Shown piece after piece: positions 53,787 to 63,230 of a stretch of DNA of 64,000 bases (positions are counted from its first letter, which is position 1; each line of letters begins with the position of its first letter). Source of the stretch: Pannonibacter sp. XCT-53 (lineage in GTDB: Bacteria > Pseudomonadota > Alphaproteobacteria > Rhizobiales > Stappiaceae); the NCBI RefSeq assembly GCF_009915765.1, contig NZ_JAABLQ010000003.1, positions 186,001 to 250,000 on the forward strand, written 5' to 3'. The position numbers and the translations under genes are program-made. Below the pieces are notes generated by a model that was not told where the DNA came from, did no database searches, and saw only the letters and a program-made list of their open reading frames with translations.

Positions 53787-54400
53787 GATGCCTGTCCGTC
53801 CTTGTGCACCGGGTGCCCATGCCCGTGGTGATGGTCGTGCGCATGGTCATGATCGTGGTCGTGATGGCGGTGGTCCCGCCCATGCCCATGCCCGTGTCCA
53901 TGGCTGTGCCCGTGCTCATGCCCGTGCTCATGGGCATGCGTGCGGCCGTGACCATAGGCGCCGCCCTCGGGATCGAAGGGGGCCGATCTGGCCTCCATCG
54001 TCCCGCCGAGCAGCTCGACCAGCGCCTCGATGACGTGATCGCGCCGGATGCGCAGGCCATTGTCCAGCAGCTGGGTCGGCAGATGCCGGTTGCCGAGATG
54101 CCAGGCGATGCGGACGAGCGCTGCCGGCGAGGCCGCCGTGATGTCCACCACATCCTCCGGCGCGGCCTGCACCTTGATCATGCGTCCGTCGTCCAGCTGC
54201 AGCCCGTCGCCATGGCGCAGCCAGGTCGCATCGGGCAGATCCAGCAGGAACTCCGTGCCGCCGTCCGTCGTCAGCACCGCCCGGCGGCGATGCCTGTCCT
54301 CGCCGTCGAGCGTGATCGTGTCCAGCGACCAGTCCGGCCAGGTGCCCGCCGGCCGCACCAGACCGGCGCGCAGCGGTCCCTTCGGTCCGCCCCCGGTCAC
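53783..54400 (-). CDS. ureE: Urease accessory nickel metallochaperone UreE
   Basis: Delivers Ni2+ to UreG. 205 residues: peptide-binding-like N-terminal domain, the metal-binding domain with conserved His (AWHLGNRHLPTQL), then a ~50-residue His/Asp/Gly tail (HEHGHEHGHSHGHGHGHG and more). GTG start overlapping the GST stop (GTGA). The His tail is present in some but not all UreE proteins. Confidence 0.95.
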   Translation of the reverse strand: MTGGGPKGPLRAGLVRPAGTWPDWSLDTITLDGEDRHRRRAVLTTDGGTEFLLDLPDATWLRHGDGLQLDDGRMIKVQAAPEDVVDITAASPAALVRIAWHLGNRHLPTQLLDNGLRIRRDHVIEALVELLGGTMEARSAPFDPEGGAYGHGRTHAHEHGHEHGHSHGHGHGHGRDHRHHDHDHDHAHDHHHGHGHPVHKDGQAS

Positions 54401-54999
54401 TTCAGGGCCTCCGCCACCCGCTTGCCCATGGCACCATAGGCCGGGCGTTCGCGCAGCCGCTTGAAATAGTCGTAGAGCGGGCCGTCCTTCGGCATCGGGA
54501 ACCTGGACATGGCCGCCCAGCCGCCGCAGTGGCCCAGGATCAGGTCGGGCACGGTGAAGGTGTCGCCCATGACATAGGGCTTGTCGCCCAGCCGCTGCGC
54601 CAGGGTCTCCATCGCCTTGCCGAATTCGCCCTGGCAGATCTCCTGCATCTGCGGGGCCCGGTTCTCGTAGAACATGCCCTGCTTGGCGGCGGTCCAGAGT
54701 GCGCCCTCGACCTCGTCGACGCAGAACTGGGTGAAGCTGTCCTGGATCGCCCGGTTCACGGTCCCGGCCGGGAATGTGCAGGCGCCGTGCTTGTCGGCCA
54801 GATACTGGACGATGGCGACGCTGTCGGTCAGCACCGCGTCGCCGTCAATCAGGATCGGGATCTTGCCGCCCGGATTGAGGGCCAGGACCTCCGGGCTGTG
54901 CGGCTTGGCCGGCACGATCTCGTAGGGCTGACCCAGTTCTTCCAGCATCCAGTAGATGCGCGCCGAGCGGCTGCGCGGATTGCCGATTACCTTGTACAT
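54397..54999 (-). CDS. Glutathione S-transferase family protein
   Basis: 200 residues with a thioredoxin-like N-terminal half (SRSARIYWMLEELGQPYEIV, NPGGKIPILIDGDAVLTDSVAIVQYLAD) and the helical C-terminal half with TVPDLILGHCGGWA. It lies between ureC and ureE in the same direction, overlapping the ureE start, so it is co-transcribed with urease. A role in urea or nickel metabolism is not established. Confidence 0.9.
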   Translation of the reverse strand: MYKVIGNPRSRSARIYWMLEELGQPYEIVPAKPHSPEVLALNPGGKIPILIDGDAVLTDSVAIVQYLADKHGACTFPAGTVNRAIQDSFTQFCVDEVEGALWTAAKQGMFYENRAPQMQEICQGEFGKAMETLAQRLGDKPYVMGDTFTVPDLILGHCGGWAAMSRFPMPKDGPLYDYFKRLRERPAYGAMGKRVAEALK

Positions 55000-55053
55000 G
55001 ATGTGTCCGTCTCTCCCTGCGGGGTTGGCCCTGCGGCCAGGGTGTGCACCACC

Positions 55054-56766
<1,713 letters not shown>

Positions 56767-56815
56767 CGGGGTTCCTCGCGTGTCGCGGTTCGGGTCGTCA
56801 GGGCGCCGGCGGGTG

Positions 56816-57277
56816 TCAGTTGGACCCGAGCGCGTCGGTCAGTTCGGTGAGCTCGGACATGCGCTGCCGCGTCATGTCAGCCCGGCAGGCATAGATCAGC
56901 ATCGGTTCCAGCGTGCCGCCACGGGCCGTGAAGCCGTAGGCGTCGCAGGCCTTGTCGCGGTAGGCGACCCAGGTGCGCTGGGCGTCGCGCAGGGCCATCT
57001 CGGCACCCACGAGGTCCGGCGTCACCTCTTTCAGCGTGACGTCCGTCGCCTTCGCCGCAGTGATCGCCTTCTTGTAGATGGCGTTCAGGTCCTTGTCGGC
57101 TGCCATCCAGTCCTGTTCGGCGCAATAGGTCAGCTCGATCTGCGCCTCAGCCTTCGCGCAGTCGATGGTGTCCTGTGCGAAGGCCGGAGCAACGAAGAGG
57201 AAGGCGTGACCGGTCAACAGGCACGCTGCCGCGCCCGGCAGCCGGGAACCGGATAGGAAAAACTGGCGTATCCGCAT
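56816..57277 (-). CDS. LprI-like (DUF1311) exported protein in the urease operon
   Basis: 153 residues; signal peptide ending near PAFAQD, then an LprI N-terminal-type domain with four Cys (DTIDCAKAEAQIELTYC, YRDKACDAYG, IYACRADMTRQR). Such domains occur in lysozyme inhibitors. The ATG overlaps the ureB stop (TGATG). A comparable small gene at the same place is, to my recollection, seen in rhizobial urease operons (orf135-type); function in urease is unproven. Confidence 0.82.
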   Translation of the reverse strand: MRIRQFFLSGSRLPGAAACLLTGHAFLFVAPAFAQDTIDCAKAEAQIELTYCAEQDWMAADKDLNAIYKKAITAAKATDVTLKEVTPDLVGAEMALRDAQRTWVAYRDKACDAYGFTARGGTLEPMLIYACRADMTRQRMSELTELTDALGSN

Positions 57278-57582
57278 CACAGCGGCCCCATGATCTTCTG
57301 ATTGAAGCCGTAGACGATGCGGTCGCCGCGATAGGGCACCAGACGCACCCGCTTCGTCTGCCCCGGCTCGAACCGCACCGCGGTGCCCGCCGGAATGTCC
57401 AGCCGCAGGCCACGGGCGGCCTCCCGGTCGAAGCTCAGGCCGCCGTTGGTCTCGGCGAAATGGTAATGGCTGCCCACCTGGATCGGCCGGTCGCCGGTGT
57501 TGGCCACGTCCAGCTCGGTTGACGGCTGGCCCGCATTCAGTTCGATGTCACCATCGGCGGGGAAGAGTTCTCCCGGGATCAT
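57277..57582 (-). CDS. ureB: Urease beta subunit
   Basis: 101 residues, MIPGELFPADGDIELNAGQPSTELDVANTGDRPIQVGSHYHFAE, the hallmark of the small beta subunit; RIVYGFNQKIMG closes it. AAGGAG is 7 nt before the ATG, which overlaps the stop of the 62-residue gene (ATGA). In-frame sequence further upstream is not UreB-like. Confidence 0.96.
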   Translation of the reverse strand: MIPGELFPADGDIELNAGQPSTELDVANTGDRPIQVGSHYHFAETNGGLSFDREAARGLRLDIPAGTAVRFEPGQTKRVRLVPYRGDRIVYGFNQKIMGPL

Positions 57583-57767
57583 TTCTTCATCTCCTTGCGA
57601 CGGCGGATGAAACCGACCACTCCGCCCAGAACGAGGCCGGCGATGGCGACGCCGATCACCGTCGGCGTAAACAGCGTTTCCCCCTGTCCGGTCGTCACCC
57701 CGGTCTCTTGCGCGAAGGCCGGAGTTGAGACGAGGGCGGCAAGAGAGAGGCTCTGCATCCGTGTCAT
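57579..57767 (-). CDS. Small predicted membrane protein between ureA and ureB
   Basis: 62 residues. Basic start and hydrophobic core SLSLAALVSTPAFAQ suggest a cleavable signal peptide; a second hydrophobic helix VIGVAIAGLVLGGVVGF with Gly spacing is followed by RRRKEMKK, the positive-inside end. Begins 8 nt after ureA and overlaps ureB by ATGA, so it is translated within the urease operon. No family recognised; not UreJ/HupE, which is larger. Confidence 0.7.
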   Translation of the reverse strand: MTRMQSLSLAALVSTPAFAQETGVTTGQGETLFTPTVIGVAIAGLVLGGVVGFIRRRKEMKK

Positions 57768-57775
57768 GGGTGCCC

Positions 57776-58078
57776 CTATCGGATCGGCTGGTGCACGGTG
57801 ACGAGCTTCGTTCCATCGGGGAACGTTGCCTCCACCTGCACGTCGTGGATCATCTCGGCGATGCCCGGCATGACCTGCTCGCGGGTCAGCACATGCGCGC
57901 CGGCCTCCATCAGCTCGGCCACGGTCCGCCCGTCGCGCGCACCCTCGACAACGAAGTCGGTGATCAGGGCAATGGCCTCGGGATGGTTCAGCTTCACGCC
58001 GCGGTCCAGCCGCCGTCGCGCCACCATGGCGGCCATGGCGATCAGCAGCTTGTCCTTCTCGCGCGGGGTCAGGTTCAC
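57776..58078 (-). CDS. ureA: Urease gamma subunit
   Basis: 100 residues from a GTG start with GGAGA 6-7 nt upstream: NLTPREKDKLLIAMAAMVARRRLDRG, LNHPEAIALITDFVVEGARDG and EVMPGIAEMIHDVQVEATFPDGTKLVTVHQPI are the universal UreA blocks. 29 nt downstream of ureD. Confidence 0.97.
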   Translation of the reverse strand: MNLTPREKDKLLIAMAAMVARRRLDRGVKLNHPEAIALITDFVVEGARDGRTVAELMEAGAHVLTREQVMPGIAEMIHDVQVEATFPDGTKLVTVHQPIR

Positions 58079-58107
58079 CGGTGGTCTCCGTCTGTTCTTG
58101 TCATGGG

Positions 58108-59133
58108 TCAGCAATGCCAGACGCGGGGCAGGGGGCGCCCGCGATAGGCGTGAAGAAACTGCATCAGGCCGTCGCGCAGGACGCGGCTGCCGGAGCCGAG
58201 GAACCGGGCAAGAAGCCGGCCGTTCCAGGCACTGACGCCGGCGCGAAGCGGCAGGTCGGCGATCAGGGCCCGGGCAAGCGCCAGGTTGCCCTCTGCCTCC
58301 GGGCCGCAGTCGATGAAGGTCGCAAAGGCCCGGGCGCCGCCGAGCGTAGCGGCGGACTGAAGGCCGTCCGTCTGCGGACCGAAGCTGATCGTGTCGGCAT
58401 AGACCAGGCGGCCGTCGCGGCGGATGGTCCAGGCATCCCGGAACGAGGTCGTGGCGACGGCTTCGCCCATGGCCTCGCGGCCCAGCACCACCATCTCCAG
58501 TCCCATGAAGCGGGCCGTGCCGGTCAGGTCCACCTGCAGGCTTCGGCGCAGGTGCGACCGGTCGAACAGCATGGTTTCTTGCGGCAGCCATTCCAGCGTC
58601 GCGCCGTCTCCGACCGTGACGCGGTTGCTCAGTTCGCCCGCCCCGCCGGGGCTGCGATAGGCGCGCTCCGCGGCCTGCGTCGTCACGACGGCGTGGCATC
58701 CGGTGCCGGCCTCGGCGGTGAAGGCGAGCCGGTCGCCGCCGGTGATGCCGCCGGCGGTGTTGAGCATCACCGCCACGGGGGTGCCGTCGTAGACCCGGGG
58801 GAGACGGATCTTGGCCGAGCCGGACTGGCCGAGCCGGTCCAGACCGGTCACGCCGGGACCGCTGCCGGCCTGTTGGTCGCGGCGCAGCACGAAGCGCACA
58901 TGCGCCTCGCCGACCGCGCGCTGCAGGCGCGGCGACAGGGACGCAGCGGCGACCGGCCCGACCTCGACTCGTGTCGGGACCAGTGTCGGAGCAACTGACT
59001 GGGCCAGTGACGGGGCCAGTGTCGTGTCTCCTGCCGAAGGTGCCTGCGCGGTGCTCCTCACCCTGTCCGTGCTCCCGATTGTCCCGGATGGATCATGGGC
59101 CCCGGCCGGGCGTGCATGCAAGGGCCGTGTCAT
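58108..59133 (-). CDS. ureD: Urease accessory protein UreD
   Basis: Scaffold for nickel insertion. The C-terminal ~270 residues match UreD: ARIRLPRVYDG-type segment, MLNTAGGITGGDRL, TTQAAERAYRS and EWLPQETMLFDRS. The N-terminal ~70 residues form an Ala/Pro/Thr/Ser-rich extension with a SLAQSVAPTLVPTRV-like stretch, unusual for the family. A GTG at 59061 is an alternative start that would shorten but not remove it. Divergent from the carboxypeptidase gene. Confidence 0.92.
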   Translation of the reverse strand: MTRPLHARPAGAHDPSGTIGSTDRVRSTAQAPSAGDTTLAPSLAQSVAPTLVPTRVEVGPVAAASLSPRLQRAVGEAHVRFVLRRDQQAGSGPGVTGLDRLGQSGSAKIRLPRVYDGTPVAVMLNTAGGITGGDRLAFTAEAGTGCHAVVTTQAAERAYRSPGGAGELSNRVTVGDGATLEWLPQETMLFDRSHLRRSLQVDLTGTARFMGLEMVVLGREAMGEAVATTSFRDAWTIRRDGRLVYADTISFGPQTDGLQSAATLGGARAFATFIDCGPEAEGNLALARALIADLPLRAGVSAWNGRLLARFLGSGSRVLRDGLMQFLHAYRGRPLPRVWHC

Positions 59134-59424
59134 GTCCGTCGTACGTCGGGAGACCCTTAGCAAGCCCCGGGCCACGGCCGGTCGGGCGGGACCGCGGGCC
59201 GGGTGCAGGCGGGTGCAGCTGGCTCCCCTGCCTCAAGAACAGGCAGTCGCCGCCGTTTGAGGCATCCGCCGCCGGGCGTGCGGGACCTGCGGTCCGGCGT
59301 GTGTTCACGACCCCTTGTTGTGGGTCGGCCCGCTTAACCTTTGCATTCCTTAACCTCTATCGTTTATTGAATTTCGGGGTGTGGCCTCCGGGCCTTCGGG
59401 GCATTCTTTCTCGACGAGGGCATC

Positions 59425-60816
59425 GTGCTCGGTGGATTTGACAAGGCGCGTTCGCTGGGCCTTGCGGCCTTGGCTGGCCTCAGCGTTCTTTCGGCAACCC
59501 TGACCCCGGCGCGGGCGGACATCGGACCCTATCTGGTCATCGATGCGGCCACCGGTGCCGTGCTCGAGGAGCACGAGGCGACGCGGCAGTGGTATCCGGC
59601 CTCCCTCACCAAGATGATGACGGCCTATGTGGCCCTGCGCGCCGTGCGCGAGGGGCGCCTTACCTTCCAGTCCCCAGTCGTTCAGTCTGCCAATTCCCTC
59701 GCCCAGCCGCCCAGCAAGATGGGTTTCAAGGCCGGCACCCAGATGACGCTGCAGACCGCGCTGACCATGCTCATGGTCAAGTCGGCCAATGACGTTGCGG
59801 TCGCCATCGCGGAAGCCGTCGCGGGGTCGGAGCCCGCCTTCATCGACATGATGAACGCCGAGGCCCGCCGTCTCGGCATGCGGGATTCCATGTTCGTCAA
59901 TCCGCACGGGCTGCCCGACAACCGGCAGATCTCCTCGGCGGCCGATCTGGCGCTGCTGGCCATGGCGCTGAAGCGGGATTTTCCCGAGGCACATCACTTC
60001 TACGCGCATCCCGGCATGAAGTTCGGCAAGAAGACCCTGCGCTCCGCCAACCGCGAGTTCCTGCAGCGGGTGCCTGGTGCTGACGGGCTGAAGACCGGCT
60101 ACATCTGCAATTCGGGCTACAATGTCGCGGCCTCGGCGACGCGCAACGGCCGCACGGTGATCGCCATCGTGCTCGGTGCCGGATCGGGGCTGGAGCGCAC
60201 CGCCTTCTCGCGCCAGGTCATCGACCGGGGCTTCCGCACCCGCGGCTCCGGCACCACGGTCACCATGTTGCCGCGGGCGGGCACGCCGCCTCCGGCCGAC
60301 GGCTACTGCAAGCGCAACCGCAAGCCCGGGCCCGAGGAAATCCTTGCCCGCTTCGACATGGCCAATCCGCAGAAGACGCGCTCCGCCGCCATGGCGCTGA
60401 GCAATCTTGATGACAACCGGCCGGTGCTGCCCGGCGCGCCCCAGCAGGGCGGTGGCGAGCCCGGGGAGGACGGGGAGGATGTCCCGGCCGCCAAGGGCAA
60501 GGGCAAGGTCGACTGGAACATGATCCTCGACCGCACCGTCGGCGTCGAGCAGGTTGCCTATGCGCCCGTGACCGTCGCCATCGGCCTGCCCAAGGGCGCG
60601 CAGGCCGCTGCTGCCGCGCCGGTCGCTCCCGTGGCCCCGGCCGCTCCGGCCATGACCGAGGTTGCCGGTTCGCCGCAGGCGGGTGTCGGTCTGCCGCAGT
60701 CCAAGCCGCTGGACCTGCGCCCCGCCGGCATCGTGCCCGGCGCGGTTGCCGAACCGGCGCCCGGTGACATATTCCGGGCTCTGAACGCCCCGGCGACCCC
60801 GGCTCCCAAACCCTGA
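59425..60816 (+). CDS. D-alanyl-D-alanine carboxypeptidase (penicillin-binding protein, DacA/C type)
   Basis: Trims peptidoglycan pentapeptides in the periplasm. 463 residues, signal sequence cut near ARA-DI. Active site: Ser60-Leu-Thr-Lys63 (PASLTKMM), Ser120-Ala-Asn122 (KSANDVA), Lys223-Thr-Gly225 (GLKTGYICN). A ~150-residue Ala/Pro-rich C-terminal region replaces the usual amphipathic anchor and is not conserved. GTG start with GAGGG five nt upstream. Confidence 0.92.
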   Translation: MLGGFDKARSLGLAALAGLSVLSATLTPARADIGPYLVIDAATGAVLEEHEATRQWYPASLTKMMTAYVALRAVREGRLTFQSPVVQSANSLAQPPSKMGFKAGTQMTLQTALTMLMVKSANDVAVAIAEAVAGSEPAFIDMMNAEARRLGMRDSMFVNPHGLPDNRQISSAADLALLAMALKRDFPEAHHFYAHPGMKFGKKTLRSANREFLQRVPGADGLKTGYICNSGYNVAASATRNGRTVIAIVLGAGSGLERTAFSRQVIDRGFRTRGSGTTVTMLPRAGTPPPADGYCKRNRKPGPEEILARFDMANPQKTRSAAMALSNLDDNRPVLPGAPQQGGGEPGEDGEDVPAAKGKGKVDWNMILDRTVGVEQVAYAPVTVAIGLPKGAQAAAAAPVAPVAPAAPAMTEVAGSPQAGVGLPQSKPLDLRPAGIVPGAVAEPAPGDIFRALNAPATPAPKP

Positions 60817-60849
60817 GGCCGGGCTCGTCGCCTGTCGAGGAACCACTGC

Positions 60850-62157
60850 ATGTCCGTCGAACCGACCGCCGCGCAGCCGCGCGGACCGAAGCCGCCCATT
60901 CCGCTGTCGATCGTGACCGGCTTCCTCGGGGCCGGCAAGACGACCCTCCTGAACCGGATCCTCAAGGATCCCCTGATGGCGGACACGGCGGTGATCATCA
61001 ACGAGTTCGGGGACATCGGGCTCGATCACCTGCTGGTCGACCGGGCCGATGACGGGGTGCTCGAGCTGTCCTCGGGCTGCCTCTGCTGCACCATTCGCGG
61101 CGATCTGATCAACACGCTGGAAGACCTGTTGCGGCGGCTGGACAACGGCCGGATGGAGAAGCTCGCCCGCGTGGTGATCGAGACCACCGGTCTGGCCGAT
61201 CCGGCACCGATCCTGCACACGGTGATGCTGCATCCCTACCTGATGCTGCGCTACCGTCTCGACAGCGTGGTCACGCTGGTGGATGCGGTGAACGGCATGT
61301 CGACGCTGGACGAGCATGTCGAATCGGTGCGCCAGGCCGCCGTGGCCGACCGCCTCGTCCTGACCAAGACCGATCTTCTCGCCGGTGCCGAGGGGCAGGC
61401 CGCGCTTGCCGCGCTGCAGGCCCGGCTGCGCAGCCTCAATCCCGGTGCGCCGCAGCTGCTGGCGTCGCAGGGCGAGGCCGACGCGGCCCGGCTCTTCAAC
61501 GCCGGGCTCTATGATCCGGCCAGCAAGATCCCCGATGTCGCCCGCTGGCTCAACGCCGAGGCCTACGAGCCGAAGCCGGCCCATGGCCATGCGCATGGCC
61601 ACGATCACCATCACCATCACGATCACGGCAAGGGGCACGGGCATGCGCATGGTCACCACGATCATGATCATGACCATGACCATGACCACCACGGTCATGC
61701 GCATCACGGCCACCATGACCATCACCATCATGGGCATGACCATGATCACGGGCACCACCCTCATGACGTGAACCGTCACGACGACAAGATCCGGGCCTTC
61801 ACGCTTGCAGCCAGCCGTCCGGTGCCGGCGGCGGCGCTGGAGATGTTCATCGACCTGCTGCGCTCGGCGCACGGGCCGAAGCTCCTGCGCGTCAAGGGCA
61901 TCATCCGCATCGCCGAGGACCCGGAGCGTCCGGTGGTCATCCACGGGGTGCAGCACGTGTTCCACCCGCCCGTCACCCTGCCGGCCTGGCCGGATGCGGA
62001 CCGCCGGTCCCGGCTGGTCTTCATCACCTCCGACCTGCCGGAAGGGTTCGTCCGCCGCCTGTTCGACGCCTTTACCGGGGCGCTTCAGCCGGACACGCCG
62101 GACGCGCAGGCCATGACCTCCAATCCGCTGGCCATCTCGGGCTTCTCGCCGCGCTGA
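60850..62157 (+). CDS. CobW/COG0523 family GTPase with His-rich segment
   Basis: 435 residues. P-loop GFLGAGKTT (24-32), switch INEFGDIGLDH, metal-binding CxCC (Cys77, 79, 80 in GCLCCT), NKTD-like LTKTDL, and the CobW C-terminal domain (PVPAAALEMFIDLLR...). Between them, roughly 245-312 is almost pure His/Asp/Gly. COG0523 members act as zinc, nickel or cobalt chaperones; the His region suggests Ni or Zn. It lies ~2 kb from the urease genes on the other strand. Confidence 0.9.
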   Translation: MSVEPTAAQPRGPKPPIPLSIVTGFLGAGKTTLLNRILKDPLMADTAVIINEFGDIGLDHLLVDRADDGVLELSSGCLCCTIRGDLINTLEDLLRRLDNGRMEKLARVVIETTGLADPAPILHTVMLHPYLMLRYRLDSVVTLVDAVNGMSTLDEHVESVRQAAVADRLVLTKTDLLAGAEGQAALAALQARLRSLNPGAPQLLASQGEADAARLFNAGLYDPASKIPDVARWLNAEAYEPKPAHGHAHGHDHHHHHDHGKGHGHAHGHHDHDHDHDHDHHGHAHHGHHDHHHHGHDHDHGHHPHDVNRHDDKIRAFTLAASRPVPAAALEMFIDLLRSAHGPKLLRVKGIIRIAEDPERPVVIHGVQHVFHPPVTLPAWPDADRRSRLVFITSDLPEGFVRRLFDAFTGALQPDTPDAQAMTSNPLAISGFSPR

Positions 62158-62161
62158 CCTC

Positions 62162-63025
62162 TCAGCTGCGCTTCAGCCGGATCAGGCCCTCCTGGGCGGT
62201 CGAGGCGATCAGCTGTCCGTCGCGGCTGTACAGCGTGCCGCGGTTCATGCCGCGGCCGCCGGACGATGACGGGCTGTCGGTGGAGTAGAGCAGCCACTCG
62301 TCCGCCCGGAACGGGCGGTGGAACCACATGGAGTGGTCGAGGCTGGCCGGCTGGATGTCCGGGCTGAAGACCGACTTGCCATGCGGGAACAGCGAGGTGT
62401 CGAGCAGCGTCATGTCGGAGGCATAGGCCAGCACGCACTGGTGGATGCGCTGGTCATCCGGCAGCCGGCTGGTCGCCCGCACCCAGACATGCTGCGTCGG
62501 TTCCAGCTTCTTGGCGCTGAAGTAATGCGTCAGGTCGACCGGGCGCAGCTCGATCGGCCGTTCCCGTTCCCAGTACTTGCGCACGTTGTCCGGCGCCACC
62601 TGCAGGAACTTCTCCTTCAGGTCCTTCTCGCTCGGCAGATCCTCCGGCATCGGCACGTCCGGCATGTCGACCTGGTGCTCCAGCCCGTCCTCCAGGGTCT
62701 GGAACGATGCCGACATGGAGAAGATCGCCTGGCCATGCTGGATGGCGACGACACGCCGCGTGGTGAAGCTGCCGCCGTCGCGGATGCGGTCGACATCATA
62801 GATGATCGGCACCGCCGGATCGCCGGGCCGCAGGAAATAGCCGTGCAGCGAGTGGATGTGCCGGTCCTCGCTCACCGTGCGCGAGGCGGCCACCAGGGCC
62901 TGGCCGATGACCTGTCCGCCATAGACGCGCTGCCAGCCCACCTGGGGGCTGCGACCTCTGAACAGATTGTGTTCCAGCGGTTCGAGGTCGAGAATGGACA
63001 AAAGTGTCTCGATGGCCGTGTTCAT
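62162..63025 (-). CDS. tesB: Acyl-CoA thioesterase II
   Basis: 287-residue double-hotdog thioesterase; GRSPQVGWQRVYGGQVIGQALVAA opening, HSLHGYFLRPGD and SFTTRRVVAIQHGQAIFSM, and the second hotdog with the catalytic Asp in SLDHSMWFHRPFRADEWLLY are present. Hydrolyses medium- and long-chain acyl-CoA. Convergent with the CobW gene, four nt apart. Confidence 0.94.
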   Translation of the reverse strand: MNTAIETLLSILDLEPLEHNLFRGRSPQVGWQRVYGGQVIGQALVAASRTVSEDRHIHSLHGYFLRPGDPAVPIIYDVDRIRDGGSFTTRRVVAIQHGQAIFSMSASFQTLEDGLEHQVDMPDVPMPEDLPSEKDLKEKFLQVAPDNVRKYWERERPIELRPVDLTHYFSAKKLEPTQHVWVRATSRLPDDQRIHQCVLAYASDMTLLDTSLFPHGKSVFSPDIQPASLDHSMWFHRPFRADEWLLYSTDSPSSSGGRGMNRGTLYSRDGQLIASTAQEGLIRLKRS

Positions 63026-63230
63026 CGCCGCAATCCTTGCTACATGCTTCGGGCAACAGTGGCCCGGCAGGGATGGTCCCGTGTGCCGGACCGGCCGGTC
63101 CGGGCACGTCGGCTCGACTTGGACGCGGGCGCGGGCCGCAAGTCAATGCTGTCCCAAGGGAAGGGGCAGCCCTATATGCGGACAGGGTCCGGGTCACATC
63201 CCGTGCCCCTGTCGGGTGAAGGAGATGAGC

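Noticed and set aside
59333..59362. Two TTAACC motifs before the carboxypeptidase gene as a CtrA site
   Set aside because: Spacing is far from the N7 consensus; only half-sites.
61582..61785. CRISPR-like or tandem repeat look of the CAT/CAC-rich stretch
   Set aside because: It is codon repetition for the His-rich segment, with no regular repeat-spacer spacing; the same holds for ureE at about 53800-53950.
59350..61965. ~870-codon frame opposite the carboxypeptidase and CobW genes
   Set aside because: Its Met/Val-rich repeats are the reverse complement of the His codon array; no real protein features.
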